NCBI RefSeq assembly: GCF_008831285.2
Contig: NC_045150.1
Span: forward strand, 8,816,001-8,880,000
Length of the DNA: 64,000 nt
Direction: 5' to 3'
DNA from: Nymphaea colorata
Lineage: Eukaryota > Streptophyta > Magnoliopsida > Nymphaeales > Nymphaeaceae
The position numbers and the translations under genes were made by a program. Positions 42,551 to 55,646 of this stretch are shown one piece after another. The notes under the pieces were generated by a model, which made no database searches, was not told where the DNA came from, and was given only the letters and a program-made list of their open reading frames with translations. Numbering within the stretch: position 1 is the stretch's first letter; every line of letters begins with the position of its first letter.

Positions 42551-44870
42551 GAGAAAGTCGGAACTATTTTACTCTGCTTAAACCTTGAAGAAAATTTTGA
42601 ACCGAATGCATAATCTGAAAATAAATTGCATATGCCAAAGCAGAAATCGTTCATACAATTTAATTGATACTAAAGTTACGGAAGCATATTAATTTCCATG
42701 CTTGTAGGTATTGGTTGTCATCTTTGGAAGTCTACAATTTCTTTTCGATGGGGAGGAAGAAAAACTGAATTCCGCATTTATATGTCCTAATTGGAGACAG
42801 TGCCTTATATCTATTGTCAATTTTAGGTTGAACTCATCATAAAATCCAGAAATGACAAACTATTAGATAATAAACACTTTTATATTACCCCTACTATTTG
42901 AAATAATAATCAAGTCCAACATTAGTAGTCACCTTCTGCGGACTAATCCTTCAGATAGCACGTAATGTTCAAATTCTTAATAACATGCAAAGCCTGCAAT
43001 AAATTCTAGCATGCTTTACACACAGTGATCACAATTTTACGTGGAAAATCAAACATAGAGATTTGTTTTTCTTGTTGAATAGACAAGCACACGCTTCTTT
43101 TTCTAGGAAAAAGAAAGTGAAGACTGCTGGAGCATCGTATTCAATTCAAGATGTCAATCTAAAGCAAGTGCAGATAAGTTTTTTTTTTTTTCTCTTTTAT
43201 ATAACTGGACATTGATGACATAAATCATGAAGACTCGTTCATGACATTTGACATTCTATTCTCTTTGTCAAACACAAGTTGTAGAAGTGTTGTCTGGCAC
43301 AACAGAAGAAAAGAAAATCCCTGAAGTGTCGACTTTTTGTATTGTAAAAACTAAGGTCACCAATGCATAAATTGAAGTGTGGCGGGACATCACCCAGAAA
43401 GCGGACCTTGTATTGTAGAGGGATGAGGGGATAGTTAGGAACATCAGCTTTCTTTTAAGAAGTATGATGAAATACTCCTATTGCTCACCCTGAAAATTTT
43501 CATAATTATAGACGGGAAAAATGTTGACAATGTTGTTCTGAAAGGCTCCTATGTATTCACCATGTCAAAGGTAGAACAGGGCAAATTTTTTCATGTGATT
43601 GAAGAGACTTGCCATGAAGAAACCATCAGGCAAAAGGACTACCAACTCCTAGTCCGCATAACATAATGAACTTACTCCCTCTCTCTTCTGCCCGTTCTTT
43701 TTTTTATAGAAAAAAAGCATTGGATTCTGTAATAGGATAGACAATCTGTCGGAAATGATACACTATAAACAATTCCAATTATCAAGAAGTCTGATCTAGA
43801 TAGGCTCATTTGGAATTGCGTGAACCTTTTTCCTCCATAAGTTTCATTCTCTTCTTCATTGCTTTTCATGGTGGCGCATTGGAAAGGTATTCCAATGCCT
43901 ACTTCTCTCCGTTCAAGTTAAATAACTTCGACTAGATAAACCCATATAGAATTCCTCTCTTTGCGCACTAGTGCATGCGTGCATGCACACATGCGTGGGG
44001 AGGTTTTGTACACAGAATTTCTTCTAGAGACTCAAGAAGCTCAACTGAACAATGGGTGTGAGGTTCTAGGATCTTAACCCCACTTGAGATTCTAGAGTTT
44101 CTTGTGAGTGGTAGCGCTTGCATCAAAATTTTACATATTTTCTTCTGTTCTGATTTGGGGGCCTTGGATCTCAACTTCATTTTGTAATTGACAAAAACAA
44201 AATGATGCAAGAAAACATAAAGGGAGAAACTTGAGTAGTTGAATCCAATAGACTTGTTGTAATCCTCTAACTAGTTGTTGGTTCCAAAATGATTTGCTGT
44301 TGAATAAATAAAGGAGAAACAAATCTTGTTTGATGGGATTAGTCTTAGACTCATTTAGGTGAGTCTAAGTGAGTAAGAGAAGTATTTCAAGACATCGCTT
44401 GGAATGAGAACCAAACCCTTTGCCTCCAAAGTCTCGGGTTGCATCGGTGTCTGATGTGTAACTGATGTACCGTCATCTTGGTATCATGCTTTTACTTTAT
44501 TGATACTAAAGCATCGCACTCATCAAAATCGAACTCATAACAGAAGATTTAATCAAGAAGTTATGCTATGTTCATTAAGGCCACTTAGGTGCATTAAAGT
44601 TTTAAAACTTGCTAAATATATTTTTTATTCCTTTCCAAACCTCAGCCCTATCGTCTTGTTCTTCCGATCGGTTTTGTTTGGTTATTTTGTAAGACTTGGT
44701 GAACTTCTACGTCATTCTGCTATTCGATTTAGTATGGTCGAGCCTTGACTTTTGTGCTCAATTTGATAATGAAGATTCGCGTGGCAGCAGCTTCGCGTTG
44801 CATCCGCCGATTGTGATTGATAACGATTTCAAGTGGTGGATAAGATCAACATCCCCTTATAACCAGAAAA

Positions 44871-44874
<4 letters not shown>
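42551..44874. other. Spacer, no gene seen
   Basis: Short unrelated frames only. I recognised no repeats or RNA genes. Confidence 0.5.

Positions 44875-44951
<77 letters not shown>
44875..44951. repeat. Compound (CT)n(AT)n microsatellite
   Basis: About 23 CT units pass into about 15 TA units. The 103-codon frame across it is not coding. Confidence 0.95.
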
Positions 44952-44954
<3 letters not shown>

Positions 44955-47540
44955 TTGAGCCTCATTATTCTAATATACAAAGCATTAAAACTTCATGGAT
45001 AGAATAAAGCCATGTTCCTCGGAACATTTTGGTTAACAAAGAAAAAAAAAACGTCAAACCTATCCATGGCATTCTAGTACGTAAAATAAAGTGCATTAAA
45101 ATAAAGTGCATTTTATCTTGGGAGAGAAAACCTTGAGGACCACGACTAAGTGACTTTTTGCGTGTGTACATAAAAGAGTAAAAGAGAAGGAAAACATATA
45201 TTTTGATAATGACAACTCTTATTTTTTAGTTTATCTTTGTTCTTACTCTACGACAACAAGAAATAAATTTCAATGCTAATGTCGGGAAGTCACATACATA
45301 CATATATATATATTTTTATTTATATTTATATACCCACACTCTTACATACTTGCTGTTGGGTGCATTTAGAAGCCCTCAAACAATAAGATGCAAAGGCCTA
45401 GTGTGTAATTAGTATACACGCACTCAGTGGTTGAATAAATTTATATGTTATCTCTCTCTCTCTTTTTCTTTTTCTCTCTTTAGGTAGATGGTTGGGTGAT
45501 TCTAAAAAGCCAGAGTCATAAGTAGGCTGTAAACTCCATTCTTGGACTGGTCTAGACAGGTAGTAAAGCTTGGGTTTGGTCAAGCCAGCCCTTAGAGATA
45601 TTATAAACTGCTGCCACCAAGAGATCAGCTTTTCACTTTAAGCACATGACTTTATGAGCAAAAAGATGGGATTGGACAATAAAAGAAATGTCTCAAATCA
45701 TGCATTTGAAACATGAAAATCCATATCAGACGATAAAAGTTGCACCAGATGGAATATGGGTCCAAATCCAAATGAGGATCTGAGTTGGAGAAGATATTAT
45801 TTTGGTTCACAAATATAGGCCCTGTAAGAACCACTCAGAAAGAAGCCCAGACCTACCCACTCTGAACAAGAAGAGATGACGGTGACTATGACGACAAATT
45901 TATAAGCATTAGTTACAGCAGAATCGTCCCAATTAGCAAAAGGTCTGCTCATTCCCCGTATCAACTGAAGTATTCACAAGTCCAATGCAGTCTTCGAGTT
46001 TTAAGCAGCTGAACTACTGAATTTATGGTAATCATACTTGAACCAATCTGTTGCACTTCAATCAAGAGAGACGCAACCTGTACATACTTTTTACAATTCC
46101 TCTATATATTTCACCGAAACCCAGTGCCTAGAGTTATTGGCCGGAGAAGCAGCCGAAAGCCAAATTTTAACAGATAAAATAGATCAGACCAAGTACAAAA
46201 CTTATGTACCTTCGTTTGAGGATGAACTTACGCATGCACTGGATTATGGAACACCTATTCTGTTGGGACCCAAAAACTATCGACAAAAAATTGGTACCCC
46301 CAATGCAGTCTATAGACGATAATGTGCCTTGAGATTCTTGCACTTTGGCTAACCACGGCGAACATGTTTCCGCTAGGGAGGAACTGCTAAGGGCAGCTAG
46401 GCACTGGCACTACTATGGAGAAGCATGCATAGGCCATAATTAACATCCACTTGCTTCGGATAATCTTACGCCATTCAGACAATGTCTGTAGCTGCTGAAG
46501 AGAAATCTACACTACATATGCAACACTATCTTTTACCAGTTAATACACTCTATTAGAATTCAGTTATACAGTCTAAGGGAAAAGGAAAAACAATGCCATA
46601 ATTGTATTTTGTGGTAGATATGTAAAATAATTGGGCATAAACTAACATGTTTGAGGCCATGACCATTAAATAGAAAAATAAATAACTTAATGAAGATCTT
46701 GGGGGACTGAATCTAAGATAAGAAAGTAAAATCAAGCGTGTTCAAGGATTTCTCAAATTACTTTGGTATGACCTCCTTAAAAATATGAAGGATTCAAAAT
46801 TTCAAATATATGATTCTTGATTCTCATTCTAGTAGGACTAGATTTAGCAACCACAATAACCTAACCATAGCTGTAAAATCAAGCTCTAACTACAATCACG
46901 TTAAAAGATAAGACATTTGAAGGATAGAATTATTGCACACTAGAACTGAAAATACTTAAAAATATACAAAAACGTTAGCAACACATATGGCAGATCATGC
47001 ACAAAGCATATGTATTCTATAGTTTGTCTCTTCCATACTCCACCCTCCAAGTCATTGACTTTGCTGTACACCACGCAGGACCTAACCATTCTGCAGATAG
47101 CCTCAATTGCTGAACCATTGCCTTTTCTAACATTCAGCCACCCCTCAGCCTTTGCCTACTCAGACAGGAATCATACAGGTAGGATGGGATGATAATGAGC
47201 CAATTCAACAATCAAAGAAACAAATTAGAAGACAGATAACAATGAAATATCCTATCTCCCAAAACACATGCTAACCTTCATCAAACTTGGACACAGGCAC
47301 GCGAGATTTACTCCATATCAGTGCTTGGAGATCTGTAGACACCAAATGATCTAGTTTCAACAAATTATGGAAAATAACTGGATTCTTTTCAAGTGATTTG
47401 TACTAAATGTTTTTTGAACAAGAAGCAACTAGAGAGAAATGATTAGGTTTTATTATGAATACCCCCATTGGGATGCCAAGTATTATGACTTATATCCCTG
47501 TCATTGCAGAATTTCATCTACATGTCAAGAGAAATAAAGG
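44952..47540. other. Spacer, no gene seen
   Basis: AT-rich with short CT tracts (45,452-45,480). Some of it could be distal 3' UTR or intron of the PPR gene transcript, but no coding stretch is visible. Confidence 0.45.
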
Positions 47541-47662
47541 TACCCCAGGCTAACCGAGTTTGCAAAGCCTTCTTGTTCAGAATCTTTCGATTTCATCCCT
47601 CCAACAGGTGAAGTAGGCTTTGGAGAGAACGATAGTCAAAAATGATTTTGCATCAGATTCCT
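47541..47662 (-). other. Possible 3' UTR exon of the PPR gene
   Basis: On the minus strand a donor-like AACAG|GTATAGG near 48,187 is followed by an acceptor TTTGATTGCAG at 47,663-47,673. The exon-like sequence 47,662-47,541 ends at TTAGCCTGGG|GTACCTT. PPR transcripts often have spliced 3' UTRs. All frames are short, so it would be non-coding. Confidence 0.25.
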
Positions 47663-48617
47663 GCAATCAAATTGTCACAAATGAACCAAAGTATCCTTAT
47701 CCAGTTTGCCCCAGTATGAAAAAGCTCAATAAATAAATACATAGTATCCTACTTCTCAAAACTTCCTTATCCTGACCCAACATGGTCCAATTCACCCCAG
47801 TTAATATCGAAGTAATGGAAATTGTGAATGCACAAGCATACAAAAATGGAACAGATTCAGTAACCTTAACAAGCATACTGGCTCCTCAATGGATCTTGCC
47901 ATCAAGAAAAGGAAAACTGCAAAAAAAAAACCACTGATCATCTCAGAAACATAATCTCAGGCCAAAAAAATGTCAAGACTCAATGCTTTATCATTGATGC
48001 CTTTCCCTTAAAAGGCAATATCATCCAAAAGCTTCTATGCATAGAAAGAAAAACAAATATATAAAAGAGGCTTCGTTTACACAGCCATGATGGAAAGATG
48101 AGAAGAAGAAAAAAAGAGAAAAAAGGGAAATACAGAAGAAAGAACGTGTAGAAGGGTTGAACTCAAAATAAGCACTAATACCTATACCTGTTCTCTCTGA
48201 AATGAAAGATGATAGATGCAGAATAGATTATTCTTAAGTACATCCAGAAACCTCAGAACCATCAATGTGGTGCATGAAGCCATCAATATCTCCACCTCAT
48301 GCTACCTGTCAACTGAAATAACCAGCACCCATTGCTTTGCCTCGTTTTTTAGGCATCCCATATCACTGTATCAGCACTGCTGATGTTTAGGCATACCTGT
48401 TATTTCCGATTGAATAGCATGAGAAAGAATCTGCAATTTACTACTTAAAAGGACATCCCAAAATCTCAAAACCACCACTGCTGCACATGTAATCTTTCAA
48501 ATTTCCACCTCATTCTCGTTGGTGACATAAGCAGCACTAACTTCTATCACCACTCTTCTAGGCATGGCATAACCAAAGGACCTTTCGGACATTCAAAAAA
48601 GAAAAAAAACTCGGTTG

Positions 48618-50852
48618 TCATCCTCTGACCTCAATCCAACTGCTGCCTGGTACATTTTTACCAATAGATTTAACCATTTCTCTACACCTGGTTGACTCGG
48701 CCCACATGCCCAAACTAGCATATATATTTGAGAGCATAATGTACACAGATGTGTCACGTGGTGTTATTGCAAGAAGATGATTTGCTGCACAATTTCCATG
48801 TTCAAGATTTCTGTGAATTCTGCAGGCTCCAAGCAAGGACTTCCATATTGTTTCATCTGGTTCAAATGGCATCTGGAGAATCAATCTTTCTGCCTTTCCA
48901 AAGAAGCCTGCTTGGCTAAGAAGATCAACCATACAACAATAATGCTCCCTTCGAGGGGTTAAGCCATGTTTCTCTCTCATGGATCTGAAATACACCCAAG
49001 CTTCATCAGTAAGACCGGCATGCCTGCAAGCAGAGAGAACACTGGCAAAAGTGACTTCATTGGGCTCAACCCCAGAATCTACCATTCTCTGGAAATAATG
49101 GATTGCTTCCTTTGCCCTCCCATGCCGAGCACAACCAGTGATCATCCCAGTCCAACAGACAGTATCCCTTTGAGCTAAATTTTCAAACAGAACCTCTCCA
49201 TCCTCAATTTCACCACTTTTGCAATACATATCAACAAGAGCAGTCTGTGTAACTGCCTCAAGATCAAAGCCAACCTTGATGGCAAAAGCATGGATCTGTT
49301 TGCCAACCCCAAGTGTGGCCAAAGCAGAACACGCTTTGAGAATGCTAGATACAACAAAGTGATCCATCTCGACATCCAACCTGACCATATCTCTAAACAA
49401 AGAGATTGCCACAGCATTGGATCCTTGTTGAACACATCCAGATATCAGTCCAGTCCATGCAACCACATCTGGATCAGGAAGACAAAAGAAGAACTTCCAT
49501 GCATCTCTGATTTTGCCACAACCAGCATAAAAATAGACCAGAAGGCTGCCTAGAGCAATGTCAAATTGAAACCCACTACTAACAATCAACCCATGAACCT
49601 GCTGGCCCAAGCCAAAATTTAACTCATAGATGCAAGCCTTCAAGATGCTAATGTAAGTAAAAGAATCCATTATCAACCCATAATTGTGCATCTGAGAACC
49701 AAGATTCAACAGGTCATGGATTTGCCCACTATTAGCGTAACAAGCAAGCATGCTATTCCATAATGGTGGATAATCATGAGTTGAATAAGAGATGAACAGT
49801 TTGCGTGCTTCATTCACACAATTACACTGTGAATACAAATCAATAAGCGCTGTAGCAACAAAGAAATTAGACTCGTAGCCAGAACGAATCACATAAGCAT
49901 GAATCTGTTTCCCGAATTCAACAACTCCAAAAGAACCACAAACTTCCAATACACAAGGGAATGTAAACTGGTCAAGATCCACATCATACCTATGCATCAG
50001 AAAAACACATTCCAGTACCAACTGACACTCGTTCCGGGAAGCATAACCAGCTATCATGGTGTTCCATGAGACAACATCCGGCTTAGGCATTAAGTCAAAC
50101 AATCGAGCTGCCTCGTCCATCCAACCCTCCAATGTATACCCTGCAATCATTATGTTCCATGAAGCTCTGTTGCGAATTGGCATCTCATCAAACACTTGTC
50201 TTGCATCAACCAAGCTACCACATTTCACATACATATGAAGAATTGAGTTCATCAAAACAACATCATAAAGTAATCCGTATCTACAAACAAGGTCATGTAT
50301 CACCCTACCCATGTCCATATTCTTTTGAACAGCACATGCCTTTGCGGCACTGGCAAGTGCAAAACAGTTGGGCTCCTCTCGTTCCAACTGCATTTTTCCA
50401 AACACCTCCAAAGCCATCTCCGGCATGCCAAGCCTAGTGCAACACGATATCAACGACGTCCATGAGGCTGCATTTTTCTCAGGCATTTCGTCGAATACTT
50501 GCTTTGCACATTCAAGGCATCTGCAGTCAGCATATATGACAATGAGATTGTTGGCTACGAACATCTCCTGACAGAAGCCACCTTTGATTAGCCAACAATG
50601 GATGGCTTTCATACCTGAAACAGAAGATCCCCGTTTTCTGCAACCCCTCAAGATTTCATGAATTCTGTCATGGGGATCAACATCAGACGGAATCTGCAAG
50701 GGTGGCATATGCGAAGCGCAACTAATAGCATGCCCACCATAGGAACGCTGTCTCAGCGAAGAAGGGCAAGGAGTCCTTTTTATTTGGTGGTGAAGAATGC
50801 GAAGCCACGATATTTCGCGCCCCTTCGTTAGCAATTCCTTGCTAATAGCCAT
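48618..50852 (-). CDS. PLS-class pentatricopeptide repeat protein, E subgroup
   Basis: 744 codons, intronless. The first ~48 residues (MAISKELLTKG, then SSLRQRSYGG) are rich in basic, hydroxylated and hydrophobic residues, consistent with a mitochondrial or plastid transit peptide. Serial PPR motifs follow: NNLIVIYADCRCLECAKQVF, SWNIMIAGYTLEGWMDEAAR, SWNTMIAGYA, TALIDLYSQCNCVNEARKLF, TALVDMYCKSGEIEDGEVLF, then MVDLLSQAGFFGKAERLI. The end (SNIYASLGMWAESTRCREMV, then GSSWIEV) is an E motif, and there is no E+ or DYW extension. It resembles Arabidopsis At4g08210 (PCMP-E100) along its length, from memory. The family binds organelle RNA one base per repeat and E-type members serve in C-to-U editing or processing with partner proteins. 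The specific target cannot be read here. No damage is visible. Confidence 0.93.
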   Translation of the reverse strand: MAISKELLTKGREISWLRILHHQIKRTPCPSSLRQRSYGGHAISCASHMPPLQIPSDVDPHDRIHEILRGCRKRGSSVSGMKAIHCWLIKGGFCQEMFVANNLIVIYADCRCLECAKQVFDEMPEKNAASWTSLISCCTRLGMPEMALEVFGKMQLEREEPNCFALASAAKACAVQKNMDMGRVIHDLVCRYGLLYDVVLMNSILHMYVKCGSLVDARQVFDEMPIRNRASWNIMIAGYTLEGWMDEAARLFDLMPKPDVVSWNTMIAGYASRNECQLVLECVFLMHRYDVDLDQFTFPCVLEVCGSFGVVEFGKQIHAYVIRSGYESNFFVATALIDLYSQCNCVNEARKLFISYSTHDYPPLWNSMLACYANSGQIHDLLNLGSQMHNYGLIMDSFTYISILKACIYELNFGLGQQVHGLIVSSGFQFDIALGSLLVYFYAGCGKIRDAWKFFFCLPDPDVVAWTGLISGCVQQGSNAVAISLFRDMVRLDVEMDHFVVSSILKACSALATLGVGKQIHAFAIKVGFDLEAVTQTALVDMYCKSGEIEDGEVLFENLAQRDTVCWTGMITGCARHGRAKEAIHYFQRMVDSGVEPNEVTFASVLSACRHAGLTDEAWVYFRSMREKHGLTPRREHYCCMVDLLSQAGFFGKAERLILQMPFEPDETIWKSLLGACRIHRNLEHGNCAANHLLAITPRDTSVYIMLSNIYASLGMWAESTRCREMVKSIGKNVPGSSWIEVRG

Positions 50853-53689
50853 AGAACTGGTCTAATTAACCTTCTGCTTTGAAGTTGTCCTGAAAACATG
50901 AATTGGATAGGAAATCATGACGAACAGATGGAAAAAAAGGGGATCGTGCCTCAACCGCATTGACGCCGAGTCATATCACAACTGTAGCCGCCGCTTGACG
51001 TCGACAAGGCCGTTCCCGGAGCACCCTCATGCGTGGAATCTCCAGTCCTCCCACTTTCTTTGTCATTCTTTCTCTCAAAATAATGTGTTGCTTGGAATTC
51101 AGGTGACATGGTCACCAGAAAACTCGTTTCTCATTTCTAAAATTCGCTCCTGCTTCGAATTCGCTGTTCATCACGTTGGGTCACTGCAGATCTTTCAAAA
51201 CATTCACTTTGTCCTTCGTTTCAATTTTATTTAGTAGTTACTCTGACCGGGACCAGCTTTTTCATGATTTCCTTCCTGCGCCGGATTAAGCAAGGATCTC
51301 CTGTTGTTTCACTTCTCTCCATTTCCCGTCCTCATAGAAAAACCATGGCGGACTTATCAGTCCAAGCTCATCAGAAATACAAACTCCTCTACACAAAGAT
51401 TTTTAAAATCATCCAATTCAATTGCGAATTAAAAACTTCCTGGAACTTCTAATATATAGATCTTCCCATTTCCTATTTGTTGAAATCATCCAATCCTGCC
51501 CTGTAATGTATGAGCAGGTTTGTGACAAAAACTGCTAGTTAACTCATGTAACTATTTTTTTAGAGAAATTCAGATCAAGCTGCTTAGTTGTCGATGCATT
51601 TTAAAGGGAATTTATCTCACCATATGTTCTGGTGCTAAGGCAAGATAACAATTACGTAAAAATCTGGGTAAAAATTAATCAACCAACCAAAAATACTGCT
51701 TGTCAGGTCTTCGGGACATTCTAAAGCTACAGAGAGAAAGTTAATGTGACCAAGCAAATGAAAAGCATCAACTTTATGTATGAAATGTGATGTGTGATCG
51801 CAATCTCTGGTCTATGTGATCACTTTATTCAACTGATCCATGAACTACACGAAGGGAAAGCTTTAGTTTCAAAGCAACATGCATAATTAAAAGTGCAAAA
51901 AAATAAGACTGTACAAGATTTTGATTTGTCAAATTTAGATATTCAGTTTCTCAGTTTGGACGTCAATTTCATAATAATTTCAATCATTTCTGTTCTTTCC
52001 ATCGTGTACATGTGAGAATCTATGGAGGTAGTAAACTTGATCCAACGCAAGCCTTACAAAGTAAGTCACACATGTACATGTATGATTTGGGTATGTGTAC
52101 GGAGATAAGGGCACAAACACAATAATTTCAGAAAATATATGTATGTGATGACAGCAATATATATATGTGTGTGTGTGTGCAAAGTAGTACAAGAAAAACA
52201 AAGAATAAAAGCAACATTTAAATAAACAAGTGATATGAATAAAAACAGTATATGTTAATGAACAGTAACTCTAAAAAGGAAATCAAAAATTTATGGATGA
52301 AAGCATCTCAGCTTTCTGCAAATCACTGCTAGCGGCTCTTTGGGATTTTGTGGCCACAGTAGAGAACAAATGAATGATACGAAAGTTAGATGTGGATTTT
52401 ATTCTGCACGGAAATTTCAGTAACACACCCAAAGAATTGACAGTAATGAAAAGCGCTGCTAGCCTTTTCATGTTGCTAAAGATATAATCTAATTTATTTT
52501 GTCGTTAATTAAAAAGAATGATCAGACTAATTTTGAAAATTTACCCGCCATATCAGTAAAAAAATTGTTATTTTACCATTTAAAAACAACATTATTAGTA
52601 CAGTTAGGCTGTCCTCGAAGGGCTTCCATGCATTAATAAAGAGTATATCACTTAATTGTTTTGAACGTTGATATAAGAACAAAGCAACCTCGTTACAATT
52701 TTCAAACGCACACTAATGAACTTATAGTTTGTTTTTGTCGAGAGTGTTTGAGTCTTTTTATTGTATTAACCTAATCTTAAGTCTGTTGTAACATAGGTGA
52801 AGGAAGCCTTGTAACTTAGTGAAACAAGAGGTTGGATGTGAGCTTCGACTCTCTTTTGAGCGATAAGATAAAATACTTTTGTTCACCCAAAAATGGTTGT
52901 TTTATATTAACGGCACAAAACTTATTCGCCTTTTGATCAATATGAAAACGTTAAGAGTGTGTTTTATATCTCCCCAATTTTATGTGCTTTTTGAAATATT
53001 CTTACTTTTTAATTATTTTTATTCTTCATGGTGACATGACGATGAGAAGAAGCAATGGTTGCCAACTCCATGGTGTGGTGTGATAAAGAACAAAATCTTG
53101 TGAAAAAGAACTCAAGAGTGATATCGGGCTGCTTGTGCATGGGAAACTCAAAACTTCAGTTGGAAAAAGCGCGGTGTCCTTCCGGCAAGTGGACGAGGGC
53201 AGGCCATCGGAATAGGGGTGGTGACCGCTTTCCGGCTACCGGAAAAGTGCTTGCCTACGCTAGGCATCTTGTGTAATATGAGAGTGTGTATGTGTGTGTG
53301 TGCACGACATGGCCGATAATCATTTGTAACAGATAACTAGATTTGTATTTTTTTTCACATCGAACATTAAAAATCTGATCTATAGAGGTTTTCATGCGAT
53401 CAACTTTTAAAATCAAGGTTTTACTAGAATTCACAAATCAATATCTACAACGCTACAAATTTTGCTAAGTAGCAAAGAACAATACATACGGCTGAATCAT
53501 GTTAAAAGCAATTTGGATTGTGCTATGAAACAATATTGTAAATAAGTGACATATATATAAACGAATAAATTTACACATGTATATGTAGATTATATTTGTT
53601 TAGAACTACTGGGAGTTTCAAATGGGGATGAAAGTTTTTTCTTGAAAAAGAAAAAGAAAAGAAATGACGCGGGGACCTTTCTACCGCCA
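50853..53689. other. PPR 5' flank and spacer, no gene seen
   Basis: Moderate-GC sequence up to about 51,450 may include the PPR promoter and 5' leader. The 105-codon plus-strand frame at 50,917 has no family signature. Beyond that the DNA is AT-rich with a (GT)n tract at 52,161-52,180. Confidence 0.5.
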
Positions 53690-54334
53690 ATTCCAGGCGA
53701 CCATCGTCCGAGCTCGGTCTCCCCTCAAACCCGCATGCAGCCCAGCGTCTGCGGCCTTTGTTCCAACCGCATTTACCTTCCTGTCCTTTCCGTGTATCGT
53801 TCCGTGGCGGACTTTACCGACGTCATTGAATGCTTTGGCGGAGGTGGTAACCGTCATTGGGGAAGAGCCGACCAGCTACGCGACGGGGTCAACAAATAAG
53901 CGAAGGCGCGAGATTCCGGGGGCGGGGAAGGAAAGGGAAGGGGAGTGGGCAGGGACGGCTCGAGGGATGGCGCAAGTGAGGACCCCGCGCCCCGGGACTC
54001 GTTCCCGGCGGGGCGATCCCCGCCGTCCGTCGCTCGGAGGGGCGCGGCGATGCGCGGACCCCGCCCGAGATCCACGCGGGCGACGCCAAACCCCCCCCGG
54101 CGGTACACGTGCGAGGGGTGAATGCCGATGGAGTGCCGGAGCGACGCTGCGACGTTACGTCCAGTCACCGACAGGTCGGCCTCCGGACGCCTGAGGGCCC
54201 CCACAATCTCCACACCTCTCCTTTTTAATCCCCGGCCTCGGATCCGGCCGCCTAGCAAGGAAGACGTGAGGAACGGGGAGACGGAGAGGGATAGGGAGAC
54301 TTTTCGGAGGGAGAGACAGGGAGGAGGGATTTAG
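53690..54334 (+). promoter_or_regulatory. GC-rich promoter/leader of the trihelix gene
   Basis: A sharp rise in GC begins near 53,690 and continues through the coding region. CTCCTTTTTAATCCCC at about 54,218-54,233 is a weak TATA-like site about 105-115 bp before the start codon. GGAGA-rich leader text precedes the ATG. Long frames on both strands here result from GC content. Confidence 0.4.
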
Positions 54335-55646
54335 ATGGAGGAGAGGGAGACTGCAGGGGGAACATCGGGAGGGAGTCGGCCGGTGAGCGGCCGGGAGGAT
54401 TGCTGGAGTGAGGGGGCGACAGTCGCCTTGATTCAGGCGTGGGGCGATCGGCACCTCGAGCTCAACCGAGGGAACCTGAAGCAGAAGCACTGGCAGGAGG
54501 TCGCGGACGCGGTGAACGCCATGCCGGGCGCCGCGAGAGCCAGGAAGACGGACGTGCAATGCAAGAACAGGATCGATACGCTCAAGAAGAAGTACAAGGC
54601 GGAGAAGGCTAGGGTTTTGGCCACGAACGGAGCGTTTGTGAGCAAGTGGCCGTATTATGACCGGATCGATGATCTGATCGGACCTGCCGCCACCACGAAG
54701 AAGGCGTTGCCTGTGACGCCAGCAGTGAAGGGAGAGCCTCCTATGGCGCTGCCTCTGTATCGGACCACGGCAGTTCCAGTTGTCGCGGCAAGGGCTGCAG
54801 CCGCAGCGGCAGGCAAGGAGAAGCGGCCGGCAGAGGACGATTACGTTTTCCGCAGGATCCCGACCTCGGACACGCAATCGGGGTCATCGAGGTCGAAGAC
54901 GAGCCCCGATAGCGCGGAGAGCTCGCGGGAAAGCAAGGGGAAGGGTGGGAACGGGGATGGGGACGGGGGAGGGTTTCGGGAGCTCGCTAGGGCGATCATG
55001 AGGTTTGGCGAGATCTATGAGAAGGTGGAAGCTGCAAAGCAGAGGCAGATGATGGATCTGGAGCGGCAGAGGATGGAGTTCGTGAAAGGGTTGGAGTTCC
55101 AGCGGATGCAGATTTTTATGGATTCGCAGGTCGAACTCGCGAAGATGAAAAAGGCCAAGCGTGCAAACACAGGTGGAAAAATCTCCCTCCTTTTTTCCCT
55201 TAATTTCTTAGTTCAAGCTTTCAGGGACGCCCTGTGTTGATGAACAACATTATAATAATCGTTTTGCTGTTCATCTTTAGCATCATATTAATTGAATATC
55301 CTCATTTGTTTAAGAAATAATTTTGTTAGAGCATTTTTATTTTCTATGATGGTTCGCGATTCTGATTTGGAGTATAAACGGAATAAGGGGGGTTTTTTAT
55401 CATCCGTTATCCTCTTTTGTGCGTGTTTTCTGTTACCTATTCTTTTAATTTCTGGTCGTTTTTTTAACTTTCCTTTCGTTTAAGCTGGTAGACACAGTGA
55501 GCAAATTGCCTTGAGTTTGGTTTATGTGCCGAAACAAGGCGCCTTGTTGCCGGAGTTTATGTATGATTTTTGTTTGTTGTAAGTGTAAAATTGCGGCTGC
55601 AGATTCTGGAACTGAGAGTATCTTCTGTTCCCTTCTCATGCTTTAA
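54335..55646 (+). CDS. Trihelix (SIP1/ASIL-clade) transcription factor
   Basis: ATG at 54,335. Exon 1 codes for a Ser/Gly-rich start, then a trihelix DNA-binding domain (about residues 24-115: CWSEGATVALIQAWGDRHLE, then KQKHWQEVADAVN, TDVQCKNRIDTLKKKYKAEK, WPYYDRIDDLIG) with the spaced tryptophans of the fold. A low-complexity linker and acidic glycine stretch follow, then a C-terminal coiled coil (EKVEAAKQRQMMDLERQRME, then MDSQVELAKMKKAKR), the layout of SIP1-clade factors, which often repress seed or stress genes. The uninterrupted frame would end at 55,240, but ACACAG|GTGGAAA at 55,172 looks like a donor and GCGGCTGCAG at 55,602 an acceptor. The spliced product (54,335-55,172 joined to 55,603-55,646, 293 aa) ends TDSGTESIFCSLLML. 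Which end is used is uncertain. Domain identity is firm. Confidence 0.9.

Noticed and set aside
46038-46322. 94-codon ORF
   Set aside because: No motif, no splice context and no second copy. Likely chance.
48618-50852. DYW-type editing PPR
   Set aside because: The protein ends right after the E motif (SSWIEVRG) with no DYW deaminase domain.
53664-54258. 176-codon plus and 134-codon minus frames upstream of the trihelix gene
   Set aside because: Result of a GC-rich promoter region with no stops. They contain no recognisable motif.
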